A stretch of DNA of 64,000 nt from Symsagittifera roscoffensis (Eukaryota; Xenacoelomorpha; Acoela; Convolutidae), in contig NC_087063.1 in NCBI RefSeq assembly GCF_963678635.1, forward strand, positions 64,649,290 through 64,713,289, read 5' to 3'. The position numbers and the translations under genes are program-made. Within the stretch, counting starts at the first letter, position 1. Every line of letters starts with the position of its first letter. Under the pieces are notes generated by a model. The model searched no databases. It saw nothing but the letters and a program-made list of their open reading frames with translations, and was not told the origin of the DNA. Positions 20,551 through 33,550 of this stretch are shown in pieces.

Positions 20551-23500
20551 TTCATGTAGAAAACTTTTTTATGTAAATTTATGTTCGGACACAATTACAT
20601 CAGTATCAGTTTATATATTTAAATCATTGAAAGTTAAGTAATTGAACAAAAGGTTACTCAACATAGAAATTAGGTCCTGGATTTTGTCAATTGAAAACAA
20701 ACATTTTCTTCATTTTTTTTCGTTTTCCTCGGAAGTCTTTTTTCTTTCGCATTTTCCTTCGAATCGTGGTTTGGGTTGACATTTGAGCATTTTTTTTTAT
20801 CGTATCTGTCTCGAGCCTTGTGTCTTCGTTATCCAGTGTTCAACAGTAAGCTACGGTTCTGTTTTAACTCTAGTTTACAGTCAAATTTTTGTTCAAGCCT
20901 TGTTTGCTTCTGTTTGTGTCGACTGTTTTTGTGTAATTTAGTAGATCATAACTAATTTTCACACCGTTGCTAAACTTCATTACTCATTGATATTTTCTGT
21001 GTTTTACTGAATCCGAAAAGTGGGACATTTTGTTCCGCTCACAAGATAATTTTATAACTCAGTTATGGGCATTCTTGTGTCACAAACCCACCACGGTGAA
21101 TAAAAAATATGATAGAAATAATATTTATTTAGGTTTCCTTGACTACTGATTCTATCAAAAAATATAGGAACGCCAATTGTTTAAGTTTTATTCATACCTA
21201 TAAAAAGAAGATAAATATACGATACACTAAGGTAAGAAATGAAAAGATAACAATCAAAATCCCACATTATCAGGAATTCGAAAGGTTAGGTTAATACTAT
21301 CTTTTTCTTTGCAAACAGCGTGTCCCTATTTTTCACTTCTTTCGATGCCTCTTCGATCTGCTTATTTGGTATCGACTCATTTTCAAATTAAATGGCCTAG
21401 GTTTATTTTTAATTACTTTAAGATTTCAGCAATAGTTCTGAGCGTTTTTGATATTAAAAAATTCTGATTAGCTATTTTCATTTTTTCAACAATCGTTCTA
21501 CTCACCATTAAGGACCCTACCCATGAAAATGTGTAACACGCAATTAAAAAACTTTTTTATGCTCAAACAAGACTGCTCATAGCAGAGCAAGGCCCTGAAT
21601 GATCCAACTGCTATTCAAAGTGAAAAAAAATTGCAGCAAAATTTATTAAATATTTTCTTCCTAAATTATGCTATCTCCCCATACGCTTTACAAAGAAAAA
21701 ATAATATGCCTTACCTCTGTATACATACTGGTAAAACGAAAATGCTTGCTTCATTTCAAATAGTAATGGCTTAATTTGCTGCTCGCTTTTAAAATACGTA
21801 CCAGCGCGTTTAGTTTCATTCATAACCTCGTTTCAAAAAGTCAAACCCGTTGCAATTTTGGTTTCAATTCATTGATTGAGTTCTGATTAGATAAGAAATA
21901 CCTTCAATAATTTATTATTTAAAAGCCAACTTTTTGCATTAAAATTTACGCAAAAAGCGCTGTTTCTATTTCTATTTAACTACTGATGGGATTAAAACAG
22001 CTCATTATTTGAAACGTAGCTGCTCTAGTAATTTCAATTGAATTTAAAAAATGAAAACCCGAGAAATAAGTTGGAATGCTAATACGTCAGTGTCAAAAAT
22101 TTTCGTTTGATTTCTTTCATTATAGATATGGGGGAGTCGAACATACCGACTCCCTCTATCGACTCCCTCTAATGACTCAAATTAACTCTAGCTGTCGAGA
22201 TAGGAGCAGTCCCTCAAAACTAATTTTTTTAGCTACTAGCCTTGATGTAGCTATTATTTGTCCATCGGTTGAATGAGCGAATCCTTTGGCACAACAGAGA
22301 GAACTACATTTTTTTCGGAAAGCTGTCGTTTTCTCATTATCTGTTTTTTTTCTGCAAATTTTCTCATTCAAAGACAAATTGAATTTCAGCAGTTCGCGTA
22401 GAAGCGAAAGAGATCTTCCTTTTTATTTATTTTGTTTTGCTTAATATGGTTTGAAACAAGAAGCATACTGAAAACACGATTAAATGAAACCATCGTACAA
22501 ATAATTATCATCAATAATTTAAAAAAGTTTTGCAACTAAAGTATAGTTCTTGAAAAACGTGTACCTCGTTTCTTATTTTTATTTCTTTTCTGTTAACTTT
22601 TCTAATTAGCTTTTCGAGTGTAGTTGTGATTTTCAGAATTAAGCTCGTCCAAAATTAAAAAATTTTTTTCAGGTTGTGTTTTTCAGCAACCGGAATGAGA
22701 AGTGTTTAAATTAAGTAACGACCCATGGTTGCGATTTTCAGCAACTACGGTTGAAAAGATTAAAAAGAAAATTAAATGAATGTTCAAAGTGAAGGAATTA
22801 AAAAAAGTTATTTCTCTTTTCAAATTTCGATTCTCAGTAGTCTGTTGATCAAAGTAAAATACAGCTGGTTAAAATCACAAAAAAGGTGCTTCTGAAATCA
22901 TAATATCAAAAATATGAATGCAGAAGTATAATAGTCAAACATTGGGGGAAGTTTGGAAAAAAACCTAGTGCTGAAGGTCCCTTCTTGTGGAAAACATTCG
23001 CTTTTTAACGCAAAATCATGAATCTCTAGAGTTTTTTCGTTGAGCTAGAACTAATAGGCGGCAATTTATACCTCTTACAGAACCATGGCCGAAAAAATAT
23101 ATTGAGTTTGGTAATTTCAAATTGGCAGATAACCAATCTATAGAAGAAACAAAAACAAACAGACACGGTTCAGGTGTTCTCTTATACTAAGCGAAGGTTT
23201 TTCATAAAATAAAATTAGCGAACTGCAAGTTTTGACTATTTTATGTAAAATTAGGGGAGATAAAATTTTTCTAACTTTTGATCAATTTTAAGTTTTTTGA
23301 TCAATTGCAAGCTTATCTGTTCTAATTGAAAACTCTACCAGGAAATATAAACACTGGATGTTGAGATAAGAATTATGATGTGTCTAGGTCGAAAAAATTC
23401 TCTCTAAATCTTGTAAACAGCTTACTTAGGCTTAGGTTAAACTCATTCAAATATGAAATTACTCGAAAACGAAAAGCGGCCAGTCAACAAAAGATTTATT

Positions 23501-23569
23501 TTTTACCGACTGTTAATTGATAGTCATAGTTGAAAACAAGTCTATATCGGATCACGAGGCAGTAGAATT
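20551..23569. other. Long gene-poor spacer
   Basis: No sustained frame or domain seen. Small items: an R2 tail fragment on the minus strand at 21565-21610 (AAGACTGCTCATAGCAG) and repeated GACTCCCTCT words at 22150-22175. Confidence 0.4.
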
Positions 23570-24005
23570 TGAAGCAGATTAAAAACATATTCTCGAATTC
23601 TGTGATAACTGGAACGTTTTGGATAAAAATCATGAGAACTTGTTAACTAAAAATCAGTAGCTGAAAAAAATTAAAATCAAAAATGATACTGAACGTTTGA
23701 ATGATTGCTTTTCACAGCTTCTAATTGCTATCCAAACTACTTGTGAAAAATTCATTCGTAAGATCCTTATAAAAAAAATGAGAAAAAAGGGATGACAGCT
23801 AAAAATAGAAATGGATAAATTTGTACAAAATCACTTGAACAAAAAGATTGATTGTATTCTTGATAAATTTCAAAAAAATGAAAAAAAAAGCTTTTGTCGA
23901 GAATCAAGAGGTTCGTTCTTTGAGAGAAGACTTGAAGCAAGAGCCATGAGAGTTCAAAATTTTTTTACAAAGTCACAGGTGAGAACAGAAAAAAAAGAAG
24001 AATAG
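23570..24005 (+). pseudogene. Possible LINE linker-region remnant
   Basis: Lys/Glu-rich sequence (for example the frame 23811-24005) lies directly upstream of duplicated LINE-derived DNA in the same orientation, suggesting the decayed spacer between endonuclease and reverse transcriptase. No diagnostic motif was seen. Confidence 0.3.
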
Positions 24006-25113
24006 TTGAAATTAAACACGGCATTCCGAGTGCAAAAGAGTTTATTGATTTTTTTTGAAGTTGATTTGAAGCTATTCGAAAACAAGACAACAGCAAATTT
24101 AAAAACAATTACAGAGAACGAAAATACGAAGTTTTGTGAACAATTTTCACCAAAAGAAGTTCTGAGCTTTAGAGTTGAATTTTTAATCAATCTGTAGAAT
24201 GATCATAAAATCCTCGTGTTTTTAACATTGCTAAAAAATAAACAGTTCATAAAAAGGCATATTGTCAGCTTTTGGTAACTGCAGACCTGTATCATGTATC
24301 AGTTCTACCAATTATGGGGTTTGATTTCGGAAGAATGATGTAATATAGTTTTAAGAAATAATAGCTTGACGAAAGCGTTCGACACAATTGCTTCATGAAT
24401 ACGTAATTGAATACATAATTGCTTCATAATTACACAATTCAACAGGAGATAACAGATACTATCAAAAAAAGCAATATACGAAAAAAACTTCACAGCCGAA
24501 TTAAGCTTACTCAAGAGGCAAAAAAATGAAAAAAGGGTTCACATTTTGTATAAAAACACCTCACAGTTCCTTTTGAAGCGTTAACAACTAAAAATGAACC
24601 TTTACAATGAATCTTTAGAACAAAGGGACACATTTACGATCTTAACTGAATAAAAGACAAAAAAATTTGTGATAACGAAAAGTTTTTCTTTTGTTATGGT
24701 AAATTTCCATCTCTTGTTATAGTATTTTTGCTCATCTTACTTTAATTGCTATACAACACCAAAACAAACAAATTTTTTTTTCTGTTTAAGTTTTTGTGAA
24801 AATTGAAGAAATTTTGCCGTCCTGTCGTCTAAATGAACTAGGTTTGAAAAATGTATGAATAGATTTCGCTCAAATAGATGCCATGCGACAGGGTGATGCT
24901 TTTTAGTTATTCTCACAAGCCAAAAATAATTGTAAGATTACAGTTTCATAAAAAATATGGTTATAAGTTTTGGCTTAAAAATACAAAAAATATTATAAAA
25001 CCACAAGATTTGTTTTTAAGCTAATTTGCTTAGCTGCATCTTCATGAGTTATGTTTAGCCAACCAATAGCCAACAAACATATGTGCACTAAAGAGTTGAT
25101 ATGTAAAAAAAAC
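24006..25113 (+). repeat. LINE-containing tandem duplication, unit 1
   Basis: Begins GGCATTCCGAGTGCAAAAG and matches unit 2 (25137) through the RT remnant, the AACAGGAGATAACAGATACT block and the final GCCAACAAACATATG block. It lacks about 0.55 kb present in unit 2 (near 25520-26070). Divergence between units is substantial, so the duplication is old. Confidence 0.75.
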
Positions 25114-25136
25114 GACAATTCGAAACGTGAATCAAA

Positions 25137-26777
25137 CGAATTAAAGACGGCATTCTGAGTGCAGAAGAGTTTAACGATTTTTTTTTGAAGTTAATCTGAA
25201 GCTACTTGAAATTAATACAACACCAAAAAATTTGAAAACAATTGCAGAGAACAAAAATACAAAGTTTTTGTGGAAAAAATTTCACCAAAACGTTTTCTGA
25301 GCTTTAGAGTTGACTCTTAGTTCAATGTGTAGAATTGTCGTTTTATCCTTCATTTTCTAAGATTGCCAAATTTCATACAGTTTATAAAAAGGCATTTTGT
25401 CAGATTTTGGTAACTGCAGACCGGTATCAGTTCTGCCAATTATGGGGTATGATTTTGGAAAATTGATTAAAAATAGTTTTGAGAAATAAATGCGAGGCAA
25501 AAGCGTTCGACACAATTGATCAAATAATCCCACTGAAAAAAATAAAACTAAGTTGAAGCGTTTGCTGACGATTGCGCATTGTATACAACAACTAAAACGG
25601 GAAATGTTGAAAACAATGTTGAAATTTGGTTTTTTTGAGAATAAGCATGCCATAAACTAGGATAAAATTGCCACTTTAGACTTTTAGAATTAACGGAATG
25701 AAAATTTCTAGCAAAAGATCCCATGATTACTTAGGTCTAATAACTAAGGAAAAATTAATTTTTTAATTTTTGAAAAAGGCAGCTGAATCTTGTATTGTAA
25801 CACATCATCTATCAACACATCTGAGTCGCTCAAAATATACAAACGTACATCTAACCAACATATCAATTTATTGTACTGATCTTAGGCACAGCTCATAAGG
25901 CAGACTTGAAAAAAATTGGAAAGCCAGCAAAGAATCGTGTGCAGGATTTGTTTTAAAAATAAAACTGGAAAAGTCTGAAACACATTCGGGACAAATATAA
26001 AGTCTTCGAGAGTTTCATGTATTTGACATTTGAAACTCATGGTTAAAATTATTAAGACGATCATGTGAAAGGTTTCATGAATAAATAATTGAACAGGAGA
26101 TAACAGATACTATCGAAAATAGCAACACACAAAAAAAGTTTGCAGCCGAAATAAGCTTCCGGCGGTAGCAAAAAAAAATTGAAAATAGGGTTCGTTTTTT
26201 GTATAAAAACACCTTACTATCGAAAAAAACTAATCCTCTTGAAGTGTTAACAACTAGCAATGAATTTTTGTACTGAATCTTCACAAACGAGGACACATAT
26301 ATGAACCTTAACTAAATAAGAGACATAAGGTTTTTGACAACGAAAAGATTTTTATTTTGTTACGGTAAATTTCCAACTTCCTTTTTTTGTATTTTTTGCT
26401 CATCTTACTTTGATTGTTATACAACACCAAAAAAGAACAGATTTTTTTCTGTTTTGGTTTTTTTGTGATTTTTGAAGAAATTTTGCCGTCCTTTCGTCTA
26501 TATGATATATGTTTAAAAAATGTACAAGTATTTTTTGCTCAATTAGATGCCGCTCATTTAGATGCTTTTTTAAGGTATTCTCACAAGCCAAACCTAATTT
26601 AACTTACATTTTCATAAAATATGTGGTTATAAATTTTAGACAACCAAAATTTTTATTAAACAACCACAAGATTTGTTTTTAAAACGATTTGCTTAATTGC
26701 ATCTTCATGAGTTATGCCTAGCCAAACAAAAGCCAACAAACATATGCGCACTAAAAAGTTGTATGTTAAAAAAACTT
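25137..26777 (+). repeat. LINE-containing tandem duplication, unit 2
   Basis: The longer unit, with the same order of landmarks as unit 1. It keeps extra RT sequence. Its end, GCCAACAAACATATGCGC, matches the end of unit 1. Confidence 0.75.
25394..25605 (+). pseudogene. Non-LTR reverse transcriptase remnant
   Basis: Three LINE reverse transcriptase landmarks appear in order. They are CRPVSVLPIMGYDFGKLI (25400-25470), like the RPISVLP...FEKLI block; KAFDTID (25498-25520), the motif with a catalytic Asp; and FADDCALY (25559-25585), the (Y/F)ADD box. They are separated by only tens of bases, much closer than in an intact domain, so large deletions have occurred. The first two also appear in unit 1 (24262-24395). 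Confidence 0.75.
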
Positions 26778-27153
26778 TGATAAACCGTACCCCATCATAA
26801 GATATGAAAAAAAGAAACAAACTTTCTGCGGTTTTTTTAAATAAATTTTTTTCTGCTCAGTCTGCCAAGAAAAAAAAATTAACAATTTTTAGTAGCATTC
26901 AGACTTTCAAAAAGCAAAATCAGATTTTATGAATTTAGTGAAAACCGTTTTTAGAGCTCAAAATAGGAACCTCTCCATTTTAAAAAGTCAGCAAAAGTAG
27001 ATAATTTTCAGTGTCGAAGAAGATCTAAAGGGACTACAACCTTCTATAATGATGTTCTGTTTTAATTTTCAGCTGGTTTCAGGTTATCTGGTCTGAGTAG
27101 GTTGCGAAAAAAACGTAAACATAAAAAACAAATTAAAACTTTTTTTGCTTCTT
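26778..27153. other. Spacer, nothing recognised
   Basis: No frame or repeat match seen. Confidence 0.4.
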
Positions 27154-28347
27154 AGGGTGGACCCGCTTTGACAAAAATGGTTTCCGGTCGATTTAAATTG
27201 ATTTTAAATCGATTTTAAATCAATCCAAATCGATTAACCATAAACATTTTACGAACTAAAATGGATTTTAAATCGATTAAAATTGATCTTTTTGAAAATT
27301 TCAAATCGATTCACGTGTCTAAAAAATCGATTCAAATCGATTTCGATGGATTTTCCGACTCATTAAAATCCACCCGAATCTCACTTAAACCCATCAGAAT
27401 CTCACTTAAATCCATTTTATTTCGATTTAAATTGATCTTTTTGAAAATTTTAAATCAATTTAAGTGTCTACAAAATCGATTTAAAACGATTTCGATGGAT
27501 TTTCCGACACACTAAAATAGATTTTTTTTGCTAACAAGGCGAAAAAAACATACCCTTTGAAAAATTGTTGGACATTTTTGTTCTCGATTTTTAAATGTAA
27601 ACACTCGTGCCAGATGTTATAGAAATTAATAAAATTATCCATAAATATTAGTTTCAAGCACGAAAAAAGGCAATGAAAATATAGAAAATTGTTGTAAAAC
27701 AGATTTTGCAAAAATCCTATGTAACAAACAAGAAAAAGGTCAGAACAAATTAAAATTTGATCTCGTTAATATGCAACTATATCAAAGAAAGATATGATAA
27801 TGAATCAGATTTTGGGCAAAACTTATAAAACGAATCAAGAAAAGGGTCAATTTAGATCAGTTTTTGAACTCAAAATATGCAAGAAAATCAAAGAATTTTA
27901 TCGATACTTTGGTCTTTTTATTTGGTCTTTTTTATGCTACAATACGCTATGGATGTAAAATGAAAAATGATAGGCAATGAATATATGCAATCAATTTTCA
28001 AAACTGATAAATCTCAAATAAAAAAATCGATTTAAATCAATTTAAATCCGTTTTAATCCCCTTAAAATCAAAAACAAAAACAGGCTGGAAAAAATGCATT
28101 TAAATTTATTTAAAATCGATTTGGATCCATTTTTTTAGCTGGGATTTAAGATCAATTGAAATCGATTTTAAATCGATCCAAATCAATTTTCATCTTCTTT
28201 GTTTTATCTTCACACTTTTTTCATACTAAAATCGATCTAAAATTGATCATCGTACTTTTTTCATACTAAAATTGATCTGAATTTCATCAACGTACTTTTT
28301 TCATACTAAAATCGATCCTATTCCATTTTTGTCAGTGCGGGGACCCT
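27154..28347. mobile_element. 1.2-kb fold-back element (family R3)
   Basis: The ends are inverted: GGGTGGACCCGC plus TTTGACAAAAATGG on the left, and the complement CCATTTTTGTCAGTGCGGGGACCC on the right (28323-28346). Both halves are filled with AAATCGATTT and AATTGATC words, making subterminal inverted repeats. The centre (27540-27880) is non-repetitive, and no transposase is seen. A partial copy lies at 20160, and similar words occur at 59890-60125. Confidence 0.75.
28206..28320 (+). repeat. Three-copy ~41-bp subrepeat
   Basis: The block ACTTTTTTCATACTAAAAT plus TGATC recurs three times with about 41-base spacing inside the right arm of the fold-back element. Confidence 0.8.
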
Positions 28348-28661
28348 GAGGTTAGTTGTGAAAACGAAAAGTTGAAATGCAAGGCAAATCTCAAAGAAGG
28401 CAAAATTTTTTAAAAGATGATGAGAAAAATTAACCGAAAGACCCTATGTTGCAGCGCAAATGTACATAATATTTCAGCGTGCTATTTCTTCAACTAAGAA
28501 CTAATAGCCGTGCGGCCAAGAGACTATTCTATCAAGCCGGTCAACTGACTTCGAATGTTTTCAAACACAAACCTTAAACTTGAAAGCCTGAGGGACTATA
28601 GTCCCAACATGACTTAAAAAGAACTGTTTTTTTTTTCGTTTTAAGTCACTTCAGTCTTGAG
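28348..28661. other. Spacer, nothing recognised
   Basis: No frame or repeat match seen. Confidence 0.35.
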
Positions 28662-28828
28662 CGAGGCTGACCGTCAAAAAGTGCAAGTTAACTCAAGGGT
28701 ATTAACGGTTTGTGTGGCTAGCCTGCGCCGAATACGTGTAAATCTGAATTGTTTCTGTACTGCCAAAGATACGTGTAAATACTTTGTCAGAGGAATGTTA
28801 ACAAAAGCTACGGATATTTAGCGCACCA
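28662..28828 (+). repeat. BEL/Pao 5' LTR, shortened
   Basis: About 167 bp, missing roughly 57 bases present in the 3' LTR between GCGCCGA and the TTTCTGTA block. The first base of the expected TG is C. Confidence 0.75.
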
Positions 28829-29129
28829 CAAAAGAACTTTAAAGTAGAGGAACCCTTCTTTGACTTTTGAGAAAAGTTCCACCAAAATTTGAGCAAATTC
28901 TTTTGAGCAAATTCGAAACAACAAGCCAACAGACGCGACATATTTTATTCCCCCCACGCGTGTTACCAATAAGCCAACAGACGCGGAGAAATTGATTCTT
29001 CGCGCAACTGGTCAATATGCCAAACTTGTCGCTAACTTGACGAACATTGTCGTTTGCTGCGAATGTTGAAACAAGAAATCAAGTTAGTCACAATAACTAA
29101 GCTGTAAACGACCCCTGGACGCCAAAGTA

Positions 29130-30040
29130 GTGGGTGACCAAACACAGAAAATGAAGAATCATCAGGCATTTCTCAACTTCCTATATCCACAACTGGTGCT
29201 GGCCGATCTGCAGCGCACGTGTTTCAGTTTTGAACATCCGGAGTCTGTGGTGGATAATCGCAATTTCACATGTTTTATTTTATCTAAACAGAACACGTGT
29301 TGGCCGAACTTCAGTGGACGTGTTCCTACTTCATATCTTGAGCCGATGTCGGCTAATTTTCAGTGGACGTGTTTCGAGAACTGGTGTTTTACATCCTCAC
29401 AGAAAGTTGCAAGAAGGTTCCGTAACTTTAGTTTATCCAGTATTGAGAAGCAGGCCAAAGTTTCAAAAAGAATGAAAGAACGGCAGATTAGAATGAAGAC
29501 TGACTAATTAGAACAGCAAAAAAATCTATACTTAGAAGAGTGGGCTCATGAACATAGAAAAAATTTGGCAGAAACTGAGTTAAAAAGCTCTGAGATGGAA
29601 TAACAACTGTCGAACATGGGTGAGAAAAAAGTCGTAGTTGAAATCAAGTTAGTCCGCAATTCGATGAAGAAGATACATAGTATCCGTGACTGGGTTGATA
29701 CTAATGTTGAAACGCATTCGGATCCTCCTGCAGCTTCCAGTCAAGCACTGGAAGTAAATCTGATAATCCCAGATCAAACCCAGTTCAACCTGCAAACAAC
29801 TCTTTTTTCCTAGCAACGGATTTTCCGATATGCGTGAATACTCGTCACTTTGCAGCTAGTAATTCGGGAGGGTATTTTTGTGGAATGGCTGATTTGGGTC
29901 ATCTAAGTCCGAGCACAGTCATGAAAACTTTTCCTGGTAGTTACTCTGCACCAAAAACATCCGTCAACTTTGCTTATGGTTTTGCACCGTTCAATCCTGC
30001 ATCGAACGAAACTCAATCAAGACATCTTCCAGTGAATTGA
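29130..30040 (+). pseudogene. BEL/Pao 5' internal region and gag N-terminal remnants
   Basis: A series of short frames (29130-29507, 29616-29813, 29834-30040) in the gag position after the 5' LTR. None carries a diagnostic motif; assignment rests on position. Confidence 0.4.
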
Positions 30041-30471
30041 CACCTGCATGAGCCAGTATTTCTGGCTTCAAAGCATCGGTAGCCTCAATTCAACTCCCTC
30101 CAAGAGTACAAGCTAGCAAATTGAGCTTTCCGAAAGACTATTATAATCCTTATAGCAAAATCTGGAGACTAAAAGGCACTGCTCGTTTGATGACAGCCCA
30201 ACATTACTTTATTGCATCATCAAATGTGTTTTCGGTAGTGAATCCAAATGTTCCATCCAATACTATGGTTAATCATACAAGTGGTGGGACTGTGTAACTT
30301 TTTTAACCAGAAAAATGTCCGCAGATTCATGCAGATGCCAATGCTTACTATTATGGTTTTTTGCACTAAGATACCAAGCGACTAATCGTGACATGTGCTC
30401 CGCTTGTCATTTGAGCGTCCACTATCAGCAAAGAAAGTTAGAAGAAAGACTTATGAACAGCTGCAAGGAAC

Positions 30472-30787
30472 AAGCTGACACAATTTGATGGCAACCCACT
30501 TATCTGGGATGATTGACTTGGCCAGTTCAAATCGACAGTTGACTCAGCCATGCTCATTGGTTATGAAAAACTCAAATAAATGTGGTTAAAGCTAAACCTT
30601 GAAGAGGGGAGTAATATATGGAAAAGCTCTTAATATTTTTCAGAGAAAGTTTGGACAGCCTCATGCCGCGGTAGGAGCTCATCTAGATAAGTTGAGTAAC
30701 TTTCAACCTCATAAAACCAACAACCCGGAAACTGTAAGAAGATTTTTTACAGCATTTTCCGGACTTGTCGCTGTTTTCAAGTGTTGA
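30472..30787 (+). pseudogene. BEL/Pao gag core remnant
   Basis: Reads KLTQFDGNPLIWDDW then FKSTVDSAMLIGYEKL, the typical BEL/Pao gag signature (FDGNPL.W..F...F...V). It is followed after a frame break by KFGQPHAAVGAHLDKLSNF (30599-30787). Stops are present. Confidence 0.75.
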
Positions 30788-31069
30788 TCTTTCCACAATT
30801 ACCTCAAAAATGTAAATATCTTACATCAAATGGTCAGCAAGCATCCTCCAAATCTCAAGGAGAAGCGGTCAATGCACACAGTTAGACTTCACTGGCAACA
30901 AATAACTCAAATAGACTTTATGAGTGACTCAAAGAAAAAGCTGAGAGTCATGAGAGGTTAAGGTCGCTTAATTCTAAAAGTAAACCGAGGAGCCCTTCAA
31001 GTTGAAAATAGCCATAATGTGTCTGCTAAAAACGCAAAACTAAGTGTATGTAAATGACATCATGCTCTT

Positions 31070-31456
31070 TTGAATTGCGCCGTATTCATAGAAAAAAAAT
31101 GCACAACGGGCAAAGTAAGATGCCGAACGAAAACTTTGCTTAGCAAATGTAGCAAGGCAAAAAAATGCCCCAAGCCAGATTGTCAAACCACGCACAAGGT
31201 GGTCTTGCATGTAGCTGAGAAAAACTATCCTCCAAAGCTTAAGATAAATTTCCCATTGTCAGGTAGCGCAAATACTAAACATGTATCGATTGATGTAGCC
31301 GTCGGCAATGTTCATAGCCAGGAGACAACTGAAGGCCTTCTACCACTTTCATCACTTACCGCTTCTTCTGATGCAAAAAAAACACTGAAGCTAAGTTCTT
31401 TGGTAAAGTACTTCCATGCACTCATGAGTATTCGCCGCGACTTCACTTGGTTTTGA
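31070..31456 (+). pseudogene. BEL/Pao gag-pol knuckle and protease-region remnant
   Basis: The longest open piece of the element (128 codons). Residues 23-45 hold Cys and His in a knuckle-like order (KCSKAKKCPKPDCQTTHKVV), with the VLHV that in BEL/Pao elements precedes the protease. A clear DTG-type protease site is not visible, consistent with decay. Confidence 0.6.
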
Positions 31457-31859
31457 CTCCCGTTAGCCTCACCAATAATGGATTCAATTCCACGAGCTTG
31501 ATGAAAAATCATCGATTAATTTTTCAAGTTCCTGCCGAAACGAACATTTTTCGTTTTGTTTCCGATTTATTGTTAAACTTCATATCCGCGTTGAACCCGA
31601 TGGCATAAGTGTTCCTGGACTACTGGAAAAAACTCGCCGCAGTTGGCTCCGACAAAACTGATACATTACAAGTGTGACGAAGTCGAAATAGTTATTGGAC
31701 AAGATTTCTACCACGCAATAAGAGCCATTGAAAACCTTCTAGGGCAGAACTCTAATTAATTGAGCGTCGTAAGCTTTACGATATGTTGGGTTCTTAGCGG
31801 TCTGTTAAAACCGTTCTTCAATTCGAACTCAACTAGCTTTAATTGAGTTTTGAGGACAT

Positions 31860-32160
31860 GTCTCTAGCTGACCAAATTAAAACTTGGTATGAGATGGAGT
31901 CGTATGGAGCCTTCAAAAAAATTGACACAGTTCCGCCGCCGACAAACGCGCTCTGTCAATTTTGAAATACGACGTCTTTCACGATGGTGAGAGAAACATT
32001 GTACCAATTTCTTGAAATTATAATGAAATTCGTTTACCGAAAAATCTACTATTTCTACTGAGCTCAATTACAGTCGTTCAAAAGGAGGTTAGATAGAGAT
32101 CCATCGCTCCGATACAATTGGAGGTGATATACAAAAAGAATGTCATAACCGTTAAGACAC
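31860..32160 (+). pseudogene. BEL/Pao pre-RT block remnant
   Basis: Reads ADQIKTWYEMESYGAFKKID, and then after a frame break FHDGERNIV and LPKNL. This matches the W(W/Y)E(L/M)ES...HDG.RY.V...LP.N pattern that precedes the reverse transcriptase in BEL/Pao polyproteins. Confidence 0.6.
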
Positions 32161-33021
32161 ACAATCCCAAATCACGAACCGATTATGAGTGGTACTTCCG
32201 GCATCATCCGGTGTTGAACCGGAACAAACCCGAACAAACCCGTGATAACCCAGCTGATAACGGTACACGAGGGACTTCTTCGCAAGCGCACGATGAAAGC
32301 AAACGGGATAATGACACTAAAATTATGAGGACGACTGATTGGCCGTTCAAACCCGATTGAAGGCTTATTGATAAGATAAGACTCACAGGAATTTCATGTG
32401 ATATTGACATATAACTGGATAATTCGACAGATTTTATCGTCGATGTTTTGCCAGACAATAATCTCCCATTCGAAAATTAGGACAGAGTTAACTCAAATGA
32501 AAAGTACAAACGGGCGGTAGCCTTTTTGTTGAGATGGGAGCCATCCCATAAGCATTTCCGGTCCATTTTATAAGATATTACCGACCTGTGTAAAATGGAC
32601 ATTGTTCAGCAAAAATTCTTTAACCGATCCCAGCATGAGTCGTTCCCTAGCTAGCTAAAGTTTCAGCGAAGTTATACGACTTTTCCTATGTTCCACAAAG
32701 AATATCACAAGGAATAGTCGCATCGCCGGTATCGCCAAGTATTCGACGCTCAATGACCCAGCTGGCATCCTTCGCCCGACTGGGCGCATCAGTCGTTTGG
32801 TTAGTTCCGATTTTATTGGCAACCATCCAATTATAGCTGATTGGTTCCGTTATTGATTAAACACATGTACTTTAAGAAAATCCACCAAGGTTTGGATTAC
32901 ATGCGTGCTGTTTTTACTTTGAAATACGTTTGGTTTAATGCGAAACAAACTAGTTGATGCGAAACAATGAAAATAACAGCGATACAAGCTGAAAGCGCAA
33001 AAAGCAAATTTAACTCTTATC
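32161..33021 (+). pseudogene. Decayed BEL/Pao reverse transcriptase/RNase H interval
   Basis: Position requires the RT and RNase H, but no catalytic box could be read in any plus frame. Only weak resemblances are seen. The interval is about 0.86 kb, too short for both domains, so a deletion is likely. Confidence 0.4.
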
Positions 33022-33550
33022 ATGACTGATATGCCCTTTGAGAGGTTGTCTTACAAGCGACTTCTTTTCTTTAACACAAGTGTTGACTACTTTGGGCCGT
33101 TTCTTGTTCCGATCCGCAGAAGTAAAAAAAAAGATGGGTTTTTGCTTACCTTTCTCACCACTAGAGTGGTACACATAGAGAGCATAGAGAGATTTATTGC
33201 AGGGCGTGGGATTCAGACTACCATCATGTATGACAACGTTATACGAACTCTGGGGCGCTCAGAATGAGCTGATAGGTTGCGTTGTGAGTTCGAACAAGTT
33301 CGCTCCCGCCCGCAGCTTTAGCTCAGAAACGGATCAAATGGAAGTTCAATCCAAGCAGTGCACCACTCCTATTTTTTCCGACAACTGTACAAATTTGCGG
33401 GCGCTCAGAATGAGCTCACAGATTGCATTGTGATTTGGAGTAATTTCACATCCGCAGTTTTTGTCCAGAAAGGGATCAAATGGAAGTTCAATCCACGCAG
33501 ACCTGGGAGCAGTTGGTTAGAAGTGTCAGGCCAGTACAGTGTGACAACCT
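33022..33550 (+). pseudogene. BEL/Pao integrase remnant with internal direct duplication
   Basis: Reads MTDMPFERL, VDYFGPFLVP with the first catalytic Asp, LTTRVVHIE and FIAGRGIQT, classical BEL/Pao integrase landmarks. The segment with GAQNEL and KGIKWKFNP occurs twice: GCGCTCAGAATGAGCT at 33255 and 33401, and GATCAAATGGAAGTTCAATC at 33332 and 33474. This shows a ~145-bp direct duplication. Frameshifts separate the pieces. Confidence 0.8.
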
